Part shown: positions 27,032 to 35,051 of the stretch, one piece after another
Numbering within the stretch: position 1 is the first letter of the stretch
Layout of the letters: each line of letters begins with the position of its first letter
DNA from: Halonotius pteroides
GTDB lineage: Archaea; Halobacteriota; Halobacteria; Halobacteriales; Haloferacaceae
DNA: 64,000 nt
Assembly: GCF_003605635.1 (NCBI RefSeq)
Contig: NZ_QMDW01000001.1
Coordinates: 62,001-126,000 of the forward strand
Reading direction: 5' to 3'
Translations under genes and position numbers: made by a program
The notes under the pieces: generated by a model
What the model was told of the DNA's origin: nothing
Database searches by the model: none
Seen by the model: only the letters and a program-made list of their open reading frames with translations

Positions 27032-28003
27032 TTACAGTTCCTCGACAGCTTGAATCCGGTCGGCGTGCTCGGACATCCGAACGAAATCGATCGTTACCCA
27101 GTAGTCGGTGCCGTCGTAGCGCGTCAGCCACTCAGCCTCCGACTCATAGGGAGTAAACAGCGCCGGCTCGCGTACGAACTGGTCGGCAACACCCTCGAAG
27201 ACACCATCGTCAACGTCGTCAAAGCCACCTTTGTAGAAGGAGCCCTCCTCGATGACCATCTTAAAAAACTCATGTTCGGCATCGCTGAGCCCGGTGAGCG
27301 GAAACCGGTGGGCGGATCGAAGCTCCCGACCGAACGCCGCCAACGACGACGCCCGTTCGGTCGCGGTGTAGGCGAAAACAGGAAGCTGGACGGTGACCGG
27401 TTCGACCGTCACCGTCACCGGATAGCCGTTGACCTCGATGGTGTCGTACGCCGGCTCGGGCACCAACGCCGACGCCTCGCGTTCAGCCGGTGGATACCAC
27501 GCCTGTCGCTCAAAGGGCTCCGGGAGGCCGGCGGTTTCGTTTGCTTCCTGAATATTGTCGATAACACGCGGGAGTGGGGTCAGCCGCTCCTGATCGACAG
27601 CCGGCAGTTCATCGAAGCTGACCTCGGGGGCATAGTCGCTATCAGCATCGTGGATAGTCAACGAGAGAAGATGCTCGGTGCGCTGCTGTTGTCTGCCGGT
27701 GGCATTCCAGTCGAGATCGTAGACTGTGCCGTTGTATCTGACAGGCCGGTCGGGCTGATACGGTGGGTTCCCGCGGTCGTTCCGGCTGGTGCGGTTCGTG
27801 CCGCCGGCAACGGTTTCAGCGACCAATGCAGCTGTCTCAGCATCGCGGCTGTCGGGTGCCGTCGTCGCCTCGGTTGCGATATCGGTGGCGGCCGAAACCG
27901 GTTCAACGTACATCACCGCATCGGGATCGGCACAGCCAGCCAACCCGGCGGTCAGTCCGGCCGCACAGCCGGCCAACAGCTCACGTCTGGATATAGAGGG
28001 CAT
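27032..28003 (-). CDS. Tat lipoprotein of unknown function
   Basis: The predicted 323-residue protein starts with a twin-arginine signal and lipobox (SISRRELLAGCAAGLTAGLA then GC), so it is exported folded and lipid-anchored on the outer face. The mature part has no motif I recognise. It contains many Pro and aromatic residues, a central strand pair around VNGYPVTVTVEPVTVQLPVF and a C-terminal DYWVTIDFVRMSEHADRI. An ATG nine codons upstream (28030) is an alternative start. The following gene on the minus strand (28070) lies just upstream of it and may be co-transcribed. Confidence 0.75.
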   Translation of the reverse strand: MPSISRRELLAGCAAGLTAGLAGCADPDAVMYVEPVSAATDIATEATTAPDSRDAETAALVAETVAGGTNRTSRNDRGNPPYQPDRPVRYNGTVYDLDWNATGRQQQRTEHLLSLTIHDADSDYAPEVSFDELPAVDQERLTPLPRVIDNIQEANETAGLPEPFERQAWYPPAEREASALVPEPAYDTIEVNGYPVTVTVEPVTVQLPVFAYTATERASSLAAFGRELRSAHRFPLTGLSDAEHEFFKMVIEEGSFYKGGFDDVDDGVFEGVADQFVREPALFTPYESEAEWLTRYDGTDYWVTIDFVRMSEHADRIQAVEEL

Positions 28004-28069
28004 AGCTGACGGAGGCGTCGCCACCGACATAGCTCTATGGTCGTGTTTCCGAACCTGAAACACGGTCGC

Positions 28070-28489
28070 TCAGTCCCCGTCATCAGATTCGTCGGCGAAG
28101 GCAGAGAGGGCAGCTTGGTCGTCAGTCCCGTCGGCGGTCGTGGTATCGGTGCTTGTGTCGGCGGTCGCAGCTTCGGTGGCGTCACCGCGATCGCTGACCC
28201 GAACTGGTGTTGGCTCGTCGCCGTCGGCGATCGTGGCCATCACCGACTCAGCGGTGGCGACGGCTTCGTCCCGGGTGACAGCCTCAGCAAAGATCGGATA
28301 GCGCGGCCCATAGCCAGCGAGTCCCTTCACCGTCCACGCCTCAACGGCGTCTGGGTCGGCTGCGGTGGGTGTAGGTTCGGTCGGCAACACGAGCAGTGAA
28401 CGGCCATCCGGCTGGTACAACAGGCTGAGATGGGTCGGCTGAGCGGTGCTGACAAGCCAGCCGGAGGGGCAGGTCGGGGCCATCGACAT
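28070..28489 (-). CDS. Conserved-looking haloarchaeal hypothetical protein
   Basis: I do not recognise the family. Residues ~1-85 are globular (WLVSTAQPTHLSLLYQPDGR, LAGYGPRYPIFAEAVTRDEA), with a helix that looks like a small alpha/beta domain. The last 45 residues are a Thr/Asp-rich tail. The start could be ATG 28489 or 28483. It ends about 40 bases before the lipoprotein start and reads in the same direction, so the two may form a pair. Confidence 0.65.
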   Translation of the reverse strand: MSMAPTCPSGWLVSTAQPTHLSLLYQPDGRSLLVLPTEPTPTAADPDAVEAWTVKGLAGYGPRYPIFAEAVTRDEAVATAESVMATIADGDEPTPVRVSDRGDATEAATADTSTDTTTADGTDDQAALSAFADESDDGD

Positions 28490-28656
28490 GGATACATGCT
28501 CTCGGGCCGAGGGCTCAAAGACATCGGTTCAGGCCGATGCGGCCTTGAGGTGCTATGACTATCGCGCTCGATACCGCGGTCGAACAACCGGGTATTGGTG
28601 GACATATGAACGCGTTGTACGAGTTCGATATATCGTTTCCCGGGACTGTTGGGTGA

Positions 28657-28665
28657 TATTTATAT
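28657..28665 (+). promoter_or_regulatory. TATA box of TAXI operon
   Basis: tatttatat is centred 30 bases upstream of ATG 28691 and predicts a leaderless transcript. A second AT-rich patch (gataaatatag) lies between it and the start. Confidence 0.5.
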
Positions 28666-28690
28666 GCCCATGATAAATATAGACATTTGT

Positions 28691-29695
28691 ATGCCAACAG
28701 ACCAAACACGACGGCGGTTCATTGCAACGACTGGTATCGCAAGTGTCGCGGCCTTAGCTGGCTGTGCTGGCAATGGGGACGGCGGCGATGGCAGCGGTAA
28801 CGAGACCGAAGACGGGGGAGATGGCGGCGACGGTGGCACCGCCAACCGGCTAAGCTGGCACGCTGGTGGCACCGGCGGGACGTATTTCCCGCTGTCCAAC
28901 GAGATCAAGACAATCGTCGAAGCTAACACGGACTTCTCGCTGAACGTCCAGTCGACAGGTGCCAGCGTCGAGAACGTCGGTAGCCTCTCGGATGGCTCGG
29001 CTGACTTCGCGCTTATTCAAAACGATATCGCCTCCTTCGCAAAAAATGGCACCGGGATCGACGCCTTCGAGGACAACGCCATCGAATCCCTGCAGGGTGT
29101 CGCCACGCTGTATCCGGAGACGATCACGCTCGTCACGCTGGCTGGCAGCGACATCTCGACGATCGACGACCTCAGCGGCGCGACGATCAACACCGGCGAC
29201 CTCGGCTCAGGAACACAGGTCAACGCCAACCAGATTCTTGAATCTGCTGGGATCAGCGACTACTCAGAGCAGAATGCCGGCTTCTCGCAGGCCTCCGAAC
29301 AGCTTGCCAACGGCGATATCGACGCGGCGTTCGTCGTCGGCGGCTGGCCGGTCGGCGCGATCGAGGATCTCGCTAACACCAACGATGTCCAGATCGTCCC
29401 CATCGACGGCGAGATCCGCGAGACGGTCAAATCCGACGCCTCATGGTTCGCCGATGACACCATCCCCAGTGGCACCTACAGCGGTGTCGAGGAGGCTGTT
29501 GAAACCGTCGCCGTCCAGGCGATGATCGCCACCCACTCCGGCGTCGACGCCGAGACGGTCGAGACGGTCACCGCGGCCATCTTCGATAACCTCGATGAGC
29601 TGACGATCAAGACCGACTTCATCACGGTTGACAGCGCCCAAGACGGCATGTCGATCGAGCTCAACGACGGCGCGGCAGCGTACTTCGACGCCTAA
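28691..29695 (+). CDS. TAXI-family TRAP solute-binding lipoprotein
   Basis: The 334-residue protein begins with a Tat-lipoprotein signal (TRRRFIATTGIASVAALAGC). A Gly/Asp/Asn tether follows, then a TAXI-type binding domain. Visible features are LSWHAGGTGGTYFPLSNEI (ligand-loop glycine repeat), DGSADFALIQNDIA, and DIDAAFVVGGWPVGAIEDL. TAXI proteins deliver small organic acids, often glutamate-like, to a TRAP permease. The permease is encoded two genes downstream. ATG 28691 is set by the signal peptide and TATA position. Confidence 0.93.
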   Translation: MPTDQTRRRFIATTGIASVAALAGCAGNGDGGDGSGNETEDGGDGGDGGTANRLSWHAGGTGGTYFPLSNEIKTIVEANTDFSLNVQSTGASVENVGSLSDGSADFALIQNDIASFAKNGTGIDAFEDNAIESLQGVATLYPETITLVTLAGSDISTIDDLSGATINTGDLGSGTQVNANQILESAGISDYSEQNAGFSQASEQLANGDIDAAFVVGGWPVGAIEDLANTNDVQIVPIDGEIRETVKSDASWFADDTIPSGTYSGVEEAVETVAVQAMIATHSGVDAETVETVTAAIFDNLDELTIKTDFITVDSAQDGMSIELNDGAAAYFDA

Positions 29696-29833
29696 CCTCG
29701 CGGCAGCGTGATGCGGTGGTGCCGGACTGCCGCCTCACAGCAGGCATCGACCGAGCATCGATACTGACAGGTCGGCGGCCGGCTGCGATGCTCGAATCGA
29801 GACGAAGCCAACAGGGTAACAGCGGGTATACCA

Positions 29834-30355
29834 GTGGTACACAATCGACTGACCGCGCTGATCAACAATACATCCGGGCGACAGTGGCTCCTCATACTGG
29901 GAGTAGCAGCGGTGCTCGGTGCCAGCCTTTTTGGGTTGGTCGCCACCGAGTCCGTGCTGGTGGTCGAAGATATCGAAACCGGCAAGACGTATCTCGCTGC
30001 GCCGGTTACAAACGGAAGCACTGTGGCGCTGGAGTATACCCACAGCGTCGAGAAGACCAGAGTCTACGACGGCTACCGTGTTGACGGTGAGACATTAATC
30101 AATACGCGTATGGAGTTTGAATCCTACGGCTGGGGACTGCCTGCCCGTGTCAACGTGACAACGGTCAACGGCACATTCGTGTACGACCCTGAGGAGCCGA
30201 TTGCCGAACTGACAGAGCTTTCGGTCTCTCCCGGCCGGATCGCCGACCACACATTAATTGTTGATGGGTCACGACATGACCTCGTTGCCCGCACTAACGC
30301 CCGTGACGTGTCCATCCACATCGAACGCCGATCCCGCATCAACCGCATCATATGA
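29834..30355 (+). CDS. DUF1850 protein of TAXI transporter
   Basis: The 173-residue protein has one N-terminal membrane helix (WLLILGVAAVLGASLFGLVA) followed by a beta-rich domain: LEYTHSVEKTRVYDGYRVDG and TRMEFESYGWGLPARV. That pattern marks DUF1850, which often sits between the binding protein and the permease of TAXI-TRAP operons. It probably assists transport; its exact job is unknown. The start is a GTG, and the stop overlaps the permease ATG by four bases (ATGA), indicating translational coupling. A 138-base gap separates it from the binding-protein gene. Confidence 0.85.
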   Translation: MVHNRLTALINNTSGRQWLLILGVAAVLGASLFGLVATESVLVVEDIETGKTYLAAPVTNGSTVALEYTHSVEKTRVYDGYRVDGETLINTRMEFESYGWGLPARVNVTTVNGTFVYDPEEPIAELTELSVSPGRIADHTLIVDGSRHDLVARTNARDVSIHIERRSRINRII

Positions 30356-33069
30356 GCACATCCACACCCGCCGACGACGGCGACGAATCGGATCCAGAGC
30401 TGTCCCATGCGGAAGCCGACGAGCTAATCGACGAGATTGAACGCCGGCGATCGTTACAAGGGATCGCCGCGGTCGCCGTCGCGGCCATCGGTATCGTGTT
30501 TTCGGTCTTCCAGCTGTTTCTGGCGGCCAAGAGCTTCACGTTCACGGTTCCGCTGCCGCTGATTGCTGACTGGGAGATTTCCCTGCAGTTGCTTCAGGCC
30601 AATGCGGTTCACGTCGTCTTCGCGTTGGCGATCACCTTCCTGCTGTTCCCGGCGAGTACGGGCGATGGGATCGTCGCCCGCAACCTCGGCCGGATCGTCC
30701 CCGCGCTGTCTGACGCTGTCGGCGAACACCATCCACTCACACGGGCGGCAGCCGCCTTGCGGCGTGGCTTCCGGTGGGCCTTCGTCGACCCCGAGATGGA
30801 GCGGGTCACCGCCTTCGATATCGCCTGCATCCTCGGGGCGGTGTTGTCGGCGTTTTATTTCCTGACGGAGTTTGCCGAGATCCAGAATATGCGGGTCTTC
30901 GGGATCGACTCCGGCCGACCGGTGACGGCGATCTACACGTTCCTTGATCCGATCCTCGGCAGCGTCCCCTTTGTCAGCGAATACTCCTATGCGATGGCTC
31001 TCGGGGTGATGGGTATCCTGCTCGTCTTGGAGGCGACCCGGCGGACACTTGGGCTGCCGCTCATGTTGATCGTGGCAGGTTTCATCGTCTACGCGCGGTG
31101 GGGGTTCCTCATCAGCGGTAACACGCCGTTCCTCGGCCTGCTGGCGATCCCGGAGCTAACGTGGCCGGATATCATCCAAAATCTGTGGTATAACACTGAA
31201 AACGGCGTCTTCGGCATCCCGGTGACCGTCTCGGTGAGCTTCATCTACATCTTCATTCTCTTTGGCTCCTTTCTCGAAATGAGCGGTGCTGGTCAGTGGT
31301 TCATTGATCTTGCTTACGCTGCGACCGGCCAACGCAAAGGCGGCCCGGCGAAGGCGAGTATTCTGGCCAGTGGCTTCATGGGGACGATCTCGGGGTCGTC
31401 GATCGCCAACACCGTGACGACCGGTGCGTTCACCATCCCACTGATGAAGCGATCAGGCTACTCCCCGGAGTTCTCCGGGGCTGTTGAGGCCTCAGCGTCC
31501 TCGGGGGGGCAGATCCTCCCGCCGGTAATGGGCGCGGCCGCGTTTCTGATGGTACAGTACACCGCGACGCCGTTTGCGGATATCATTATTCTGGCGACGA
31601 TCCCCGCGGTCGTCTTCTTTTTCGGCGTGTGGGTGATGGTGCATCTCAAGGCCGTTCAGGAAGGTATCGGCGGGCTCGAAGAGGAGACCGTATCGATGGG
31701 CGAACACCTCAAACGCGGGTGGTTTTACCTCGTGCCGATCGGGCTGCTGCTGTACTACCTCATCATCGAGCGGCTGTCAGTTTCTCGGTCGGCGTGGTTC
31801 ACCTTGGTCGCTCTCGTCGCGTTGATCGCGGTTATCTCAGCGTACAGCAAGGACACACGTGGACGGCTGCTTGGCGTCCTCGTCGCCGTCGTCACCGCCG
31901 AGTTGGCGAGCTTCACACTTGCCGGCGTGCCGGTTACCGGACTGCTCGGAGGAACCACCGCGGGCCTTCCGCTCGGTGAGGCCGCAGGAATTGTCGGCTC
32001 CCGGCTCGGCTGGTATATGATGATCGCGGGGGCGGTGACGCTGCTCTCGAAGCCGGATCTCGATGCCTCGCTACTCGACCTCAATCCAAAGGTCACCGAA
32101 ACGACAACAATGCTATCGGAGAAGACCGGGCGTGATCTTGACACCCAGCCGGCTCGCCTCGGCGCGTTCGTCGTCAAATCAATGGACGAGGGAGCCCGCA
32201 CCGCGGTACCGGTCGTCATCGCCGTCGCCGCCGCCGGTATCATTCCCGGTGTCATCAGCGTCTCCGGGCTCGGCCCAAACCTCACCTCGCTGCTGCTCGC
32301 GCTGTCGGGCGGCTCGATCGTGGTCATGCTGTTGGTGACCGCCATCGCCAGCATCATCCTCGGGATGGGGATGCCGACAACGGTGACCTACATCATCCTC
32401 ATCTCGATGTTGGCAAGTCCGCTCGTCGAGTTCGGGATTCCGCTGTTGGCGGCGCATCTCTTCATCCTCTACTTTGGCGTGATCGCCGACATCACGCCGC
32501 CGGTGGCGGTGGCAGCCTACGCGGCCAGCGGCGTTGCCAAATCCGATCCCTTCGAGACCGGCGTCAAGGCGTTCTCGCTGTCGTTAAACAAGGCGGTTGT
32601 CCCCTTCGCGTTCGTGCTCGCCCCGGGGGTCGTCCTGCTGCGAAAGAAGGCCAACGCCGCCGAGTTGCCGATCCGCGATCAGTACCGCGTTGTCGGGCTT
32701 AACGACCTGGCCGAACTATCTTATTCGGTGCCGGAGATTCTGGTACCCGTAATCGGCGTCTTCCTTGGGGTGATCGCCCTCGGAGCAACCGTGATCGGGA
32801 CGCTCTACACCCGCGTTGATGCGGCCGGTCGGGCTGGCTTCGCGCTCAGTTCGCTGCTGCTGATGGCTCCACGGCTTATCTCAGAGAGCGTTTTCGACCT
32901 GGTGGGACTGGTTGGGGTAAGCGTCTCGGTGAACGCGTTGCTGTTGGATCTGACACTCCGGGCGGTCGGCTTTGGGCTCTTCGCCGTCCTCGTGGTGCGA
33001 AACCGACAGAAACGTGATGGCGAGCCGGACAGCGATGAAACCCTCGCTGCCGCCAGCGCGTCGAACTGA
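30352..33069 (+). CDS. TRAP permease, fused small and large subunits
   Basis: The 905-residue protein fuses the small (DctQ-like) and large (DctM-like) TRAP membrane subunits, as expected for TAXI systems. Recognisable large-subunit segments include GGPAKASILASGFMGTISGS, EASASSGGQILPPVMGAAAF (substrate/Na+ region) and ILGMGMPTTVTYIILISML, then FGVIADITPPVAVAAYAASG. The extra C-terminal helices are also typical of the 4TM/12TM fusion form. It takes up the ligand of the TAXI protein using a sodium gradient. The acidic N-terminus is cytoplasmic. Confidence 0.93.
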   Translation: MSTSTPADDGDESDPELSHAEADELIDEIERRRSLQGIAAVAVAAIGIVFSVFQLFLAAKSFTFTVPLPLIADWEISLQLLQANAVHVVFALAITFLLFPASTGDGIVARNLGRIVPALSDAVGEHHPLTRAAAALRRGFRWAFVDPEMERVTAFDIACILGAVLSAFYFLTEFAEIQNMRVFGIDSGRPVTAIYTFLDPILGSVPFVSEYSYAMALGVMGILLVLEATRRTLGLPLMLIVAGFIVYARWGFLISGNTPFLGLLAIPELTWPDIIQNLWYNTENGVFGIPVTVSVSFIYIFILFGSFLEMSGAGQWFIDLAYAATGQRKGGPAKASILASGFMGTISGSSIANTVTTGAFTIPLMKRSGYSPEFSGAVEASASSGGQILPPVMGAAAFLMVQYTATPFADIIILATIPAVVFFFGVWVMVHLKAVQEGIGGLEEETVSMGEHLKRGWFYLVPIGLLLYYLIIERLSVSRSAWFTLVALVALIAVISAYSKDTRGRLLGVLVAVVTAELASFTLAGVPVTGLLGGTTAGLPLGEAAGIVGSRLGWYMMIAGAVTLLSKPDLDASLLDLNPKVTETTTMLSEKTGRDLDTQPARLGAFVVKSMDEGARTAVPVVIAVAAAGIIPGVISVSGLGPNLTSLLLALSGGSIVVMLLVTAIASIILGMGMPTTVTYIILISMLASPLVEFGIPLLAAHLFILYFGVIADITPPVAVAAYAASGVAKSDPFETGVKAFSLSLNKAVVPFAFVLAPGVVLLRKKANAAELPIRDQYRVVGLNDLAELSYSVPEILVPVIGVFLGVIALGATVIGTLYTRVDAAGRAGFALSSLLLMAPRLISESVFDLVGLVGVSVSVNALLLDLTLRAVGFGLFAVLVVRNRQKRDGEPDSDETLAAASASN

Positions 33070-33105
33070 CACCGCTGCCGCTACGTTTAGCACGCTGTAG
33101 CCCCG

Positions 33106-34020
33106 ATGACGACTATGTTTGCGGCACTTGATGACTTCCTTCGGTTTGACCCCGGCGAGCGGGGCGTCGGAGCGTTACACGCTGCCGCGAACCCCAACAC
33201 ACCGCCGGTCGAAGCCGCCGCACAAACGCTCCGGGAGGTGGCAACTGACGGTGACGCTGTGTTGTTGACAACGGGGTTTCCGATTCCACCGGATTGGCAG
33301 CCGGAAACTGATGGCCCGCCAGGGACGGTTGTGCTGGCGCGCGCGCTCCAGGAACTCGGTGCCAAGCTGGTGATCGTCGCCGAGCCACGGGTAGAGGCAC
33401 CGATCGACGCGGCTGCTGAGGTGTGTGAGCTTGCTACCCTGCCGTTCGAGTCGGTGTCACCGGACGTAACGACGACAGCGACCAGCGAAGCACTCCTTGA
33501 TCGCTACGAGCCGGGGGCCGTCATCGCTATCGAACGACCGGGGAGGACGGCCGACCACACATATCGAAGCATGACGGGCACCGACATCACAGCCCACGTC
33601 GCGCCGATGGATCCACTGTTTGCGCTGGCATGTGACCGTGAGATCCCAACGATCGCGGTCGGCGACGGCGGCAATGAGATCGGGATGGGTGGTATTCGGT
33701 CGGTCGTCGAAGCCGAAATCAAGCACGGCGAACAGATTGCCGCCACCACCGCCGTCGATCACCTTGTCGTCGCTGGCGTCTCAAACTGGGGGGCGTATGG
33801 GATCGTTGCCGCGCTCGAACACCTGATCGGCCAAGCGCGGCTGCACCACCCATCGACCGAACGGGAACTACTGGCAGCCTGCTGTGCCGCCGGCTGCGTT
33901 GATGGCCGTACGGGCGTCGCAGAACCATGGGTTGACGGTCTATCGACGGCAATGCACGAATACGTTGTTGGGCTGTTTAGGGAACTCTTAGGCCACGAAC
34001 GGACAGAAACGGAAAGCTAG
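33106..34020 (+). CDS. DUF4392 D-glutamate cyclase-like protein
   Basis: The 304-residue protein matches the DUF4392/D-glutamate cyclase family. Typical motifs are DAVLLTTGFPIPP near residue 48, RPGRTADHTYRSMTGTDITA in the middle and IAVGDGGNEIGMGGI, all rich in glycines and acids that hold metal and substrate. Relatives turn D-glutamate into 5-oxoproline. The gene starts 36 bases after the TAXI permease, which suggests that the transported ligand may be glutamate-like (inference). Its stop codon (TAG 34018-34020) lies within the convergent tRNA-Thr gene. Confidence 0.8.
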   Translation: MTTMFAALDDFLRFDPGERGVGALHAAANPNTPPVEAAAQTLREVATDGDAVLLTTGFPIPPDWQPETDGPPGTVVLARALQELGAKLVIVAEPRVEAPIDAAAEVCELATLPFESVSPDVTTTATSEALLDRYEPGAVIAIERPGRTADHTYRSMTGTDITAHVAPMDPLFALACDREIPTIAVGDGGNEIGMGGIRSVVEAEIKHGEQIAATTAVDHLVVAGVSNWGAYGIVAALEHLIGQARLHHPSTERELLAACCAAGCVDGRTGVAEPWVDGLSTAMHEYVVGLFRELLGHERTETES

Positions 34021-34088
34021 GACAGGGATTTGAACCCCGGAAGTCTCGATTACAAGTCGAGTGCATGAACCGCCCATGCTCTCCTAGC
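34016..34088 (-). tRNA. tRNA-Thr, anticodon UGU
   Basis: The 73-base minus-strand sequence folds as a full cloverleaf. The acceptor stem is gctagga/tcctagc, the D arm gcat...atgc, and the anticodon arm ctcga-cttgtaa-tcgag with UGU. The T arm is cgggg-ttcaaat-ccctg. No CCA is encoded. The first five bases on the plus strand overlap the end of the D-glutamate cyclase-like gene. Confidence 0.95.
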
Positions 34089-34099
34089 GCAGTCGGTAG

Positions 34100-34597
34100 T
34101 TACGGGTCATCCTTTGAGTGTGTATCGTTTTCGATCCGTTTTCGCAGCTCGATCCGATGGGGATCGTAGCCACGACGATCATAAAATTCTCTGGCGGCCT
34201 CGTTTGCGGTCAACGCCTCAATCGAGACTGTCGCCGCGCCACGGTCGGCCAACGCCTGCTCGGCGGCCGCCAACAGTCGGGTTCCGAGCCCCTTGTTTCG
34301 GGCGGGCGGCCGAACGTAGAGTGTCGTGATCGTCCCGGTCGGCTCGGTCTGGCTGTATGTGCCGGCATCGACATGGAACATGACAAACCCACAGATGCCG
34401 TCCTCACGGGCGACATAGACACCATCGGTGACGACATGGCGGGCGATTGTCTCGGTCGCCGATGTTCGGTTTGGCTCGGCCTGCAGTCGTGAGCCATGCT
34501 GTTGTTGATCGGCCGCCAACGCGACCCAGCAGTCAGCGATCGCATCGATATCAGCAACAGTGGCGGGTTCAACAGGCATCGCGTTGTCAGTACTCAC
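34100..34597 (-). CDS. GNAT-family N-acetyltransferase
   Basis: The 165-residue enzyme has the acetyl-CoA loop of GNAT proteins, here TTLYVRPPARNKGLGTRLLA (an R/K-x-x-G-x-G/A variant). It also has the C-terminal EALTANEAAREFYDRRGYDP, which marks a substrate-binding helix and strand typical of small-molecule or protein acetyltransferases. The substrate is not identifiable. A second ATG six codons downstream is possible. It lies just upstream (in minus-strand order) of the tRNA gene, 11 bases away. Confidence 0.88.
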   Translation of the reverse strand: MSTDNAMPVEPATVADIDAIADCWVALAADQQQHGSRLQAEPNRTSATETIARHVVTDGVYVAREDGICGFVMFHVDAGTYSQTEPTGTITTLYVRPPARNKGLGTRLLAAAEQALADRGAATVSIEALTANEAAREFYDRRGYDPHRIELRKRIENDTHSKDDP

Positions 34598-34681
34598 AGG
34601 ACACCTCCATGGGCTGAGACACAGAGTGCGGGCAAGCGTGTTGGCTGTCGTGTGCCAGATAGCCGAGCACAGCGCGGTCGT

Positions 34682-34996
34682 TCACCGCGTGCGGGCGAAC
34701 TGATCGGCACCTTCGTAAAACCAGAGATCGTTCTCTCGCATCGCGGTGCCGACCTTCTTGTGCATGGTCATAATGTCATCAAATTCCGCTGCCTCGATGT
34801 GCTCAAAGATGTCCCGCAGCGGCACGACAGTCTCGTGGTCGATCCGGATCGGATCGTCGCCGTACTCAGCGACGAATGCATCGACATCGAGTGGGAAATC
34901 GTCCTCCTCGTCGACCTTCTTGGCGATCACGGCGTGGCCGTAGACGCGGCGGCCCTCGCTACCCTGCTCGCCGTCGGGATCGTGTGGCCAGTCCAT
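34682..34996 (-). CDS. DUF5785-like small protein
   Basis: The 104-residue acidic protein begins MDWPHDPDGEQGSEGRRVYG and continues with AVIAKKVDEEDDFPLDVDAF. It ends with a helix containing IMTMHKKVGTAMRENDLWFY. This matches the haloarchaeal DUF5785 family, which has no known role. The start at ATG 34996 is preferred to one five codons earlier because similarity begins there. It is 84 bases from the acetyltransferase and reads in the same direction. Confidence 0.8.
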   Translation of the reverse strand: MDWPHDPDGEQGSEGRRVYGHAVIAKKVDEEDDFPLDVDAFVAEYGDDPIRIDHETVVPLRDIFEHIEAAEFDDIMTMHKKVGTAMRENDLWFYEGADQFARTR

Positions 34997-35051
34997 GTCG
35001 TGAGATAGCAAGCAGGGGAAGTTAGTCTTACGCTCCGGTCGGCCACGGCGG

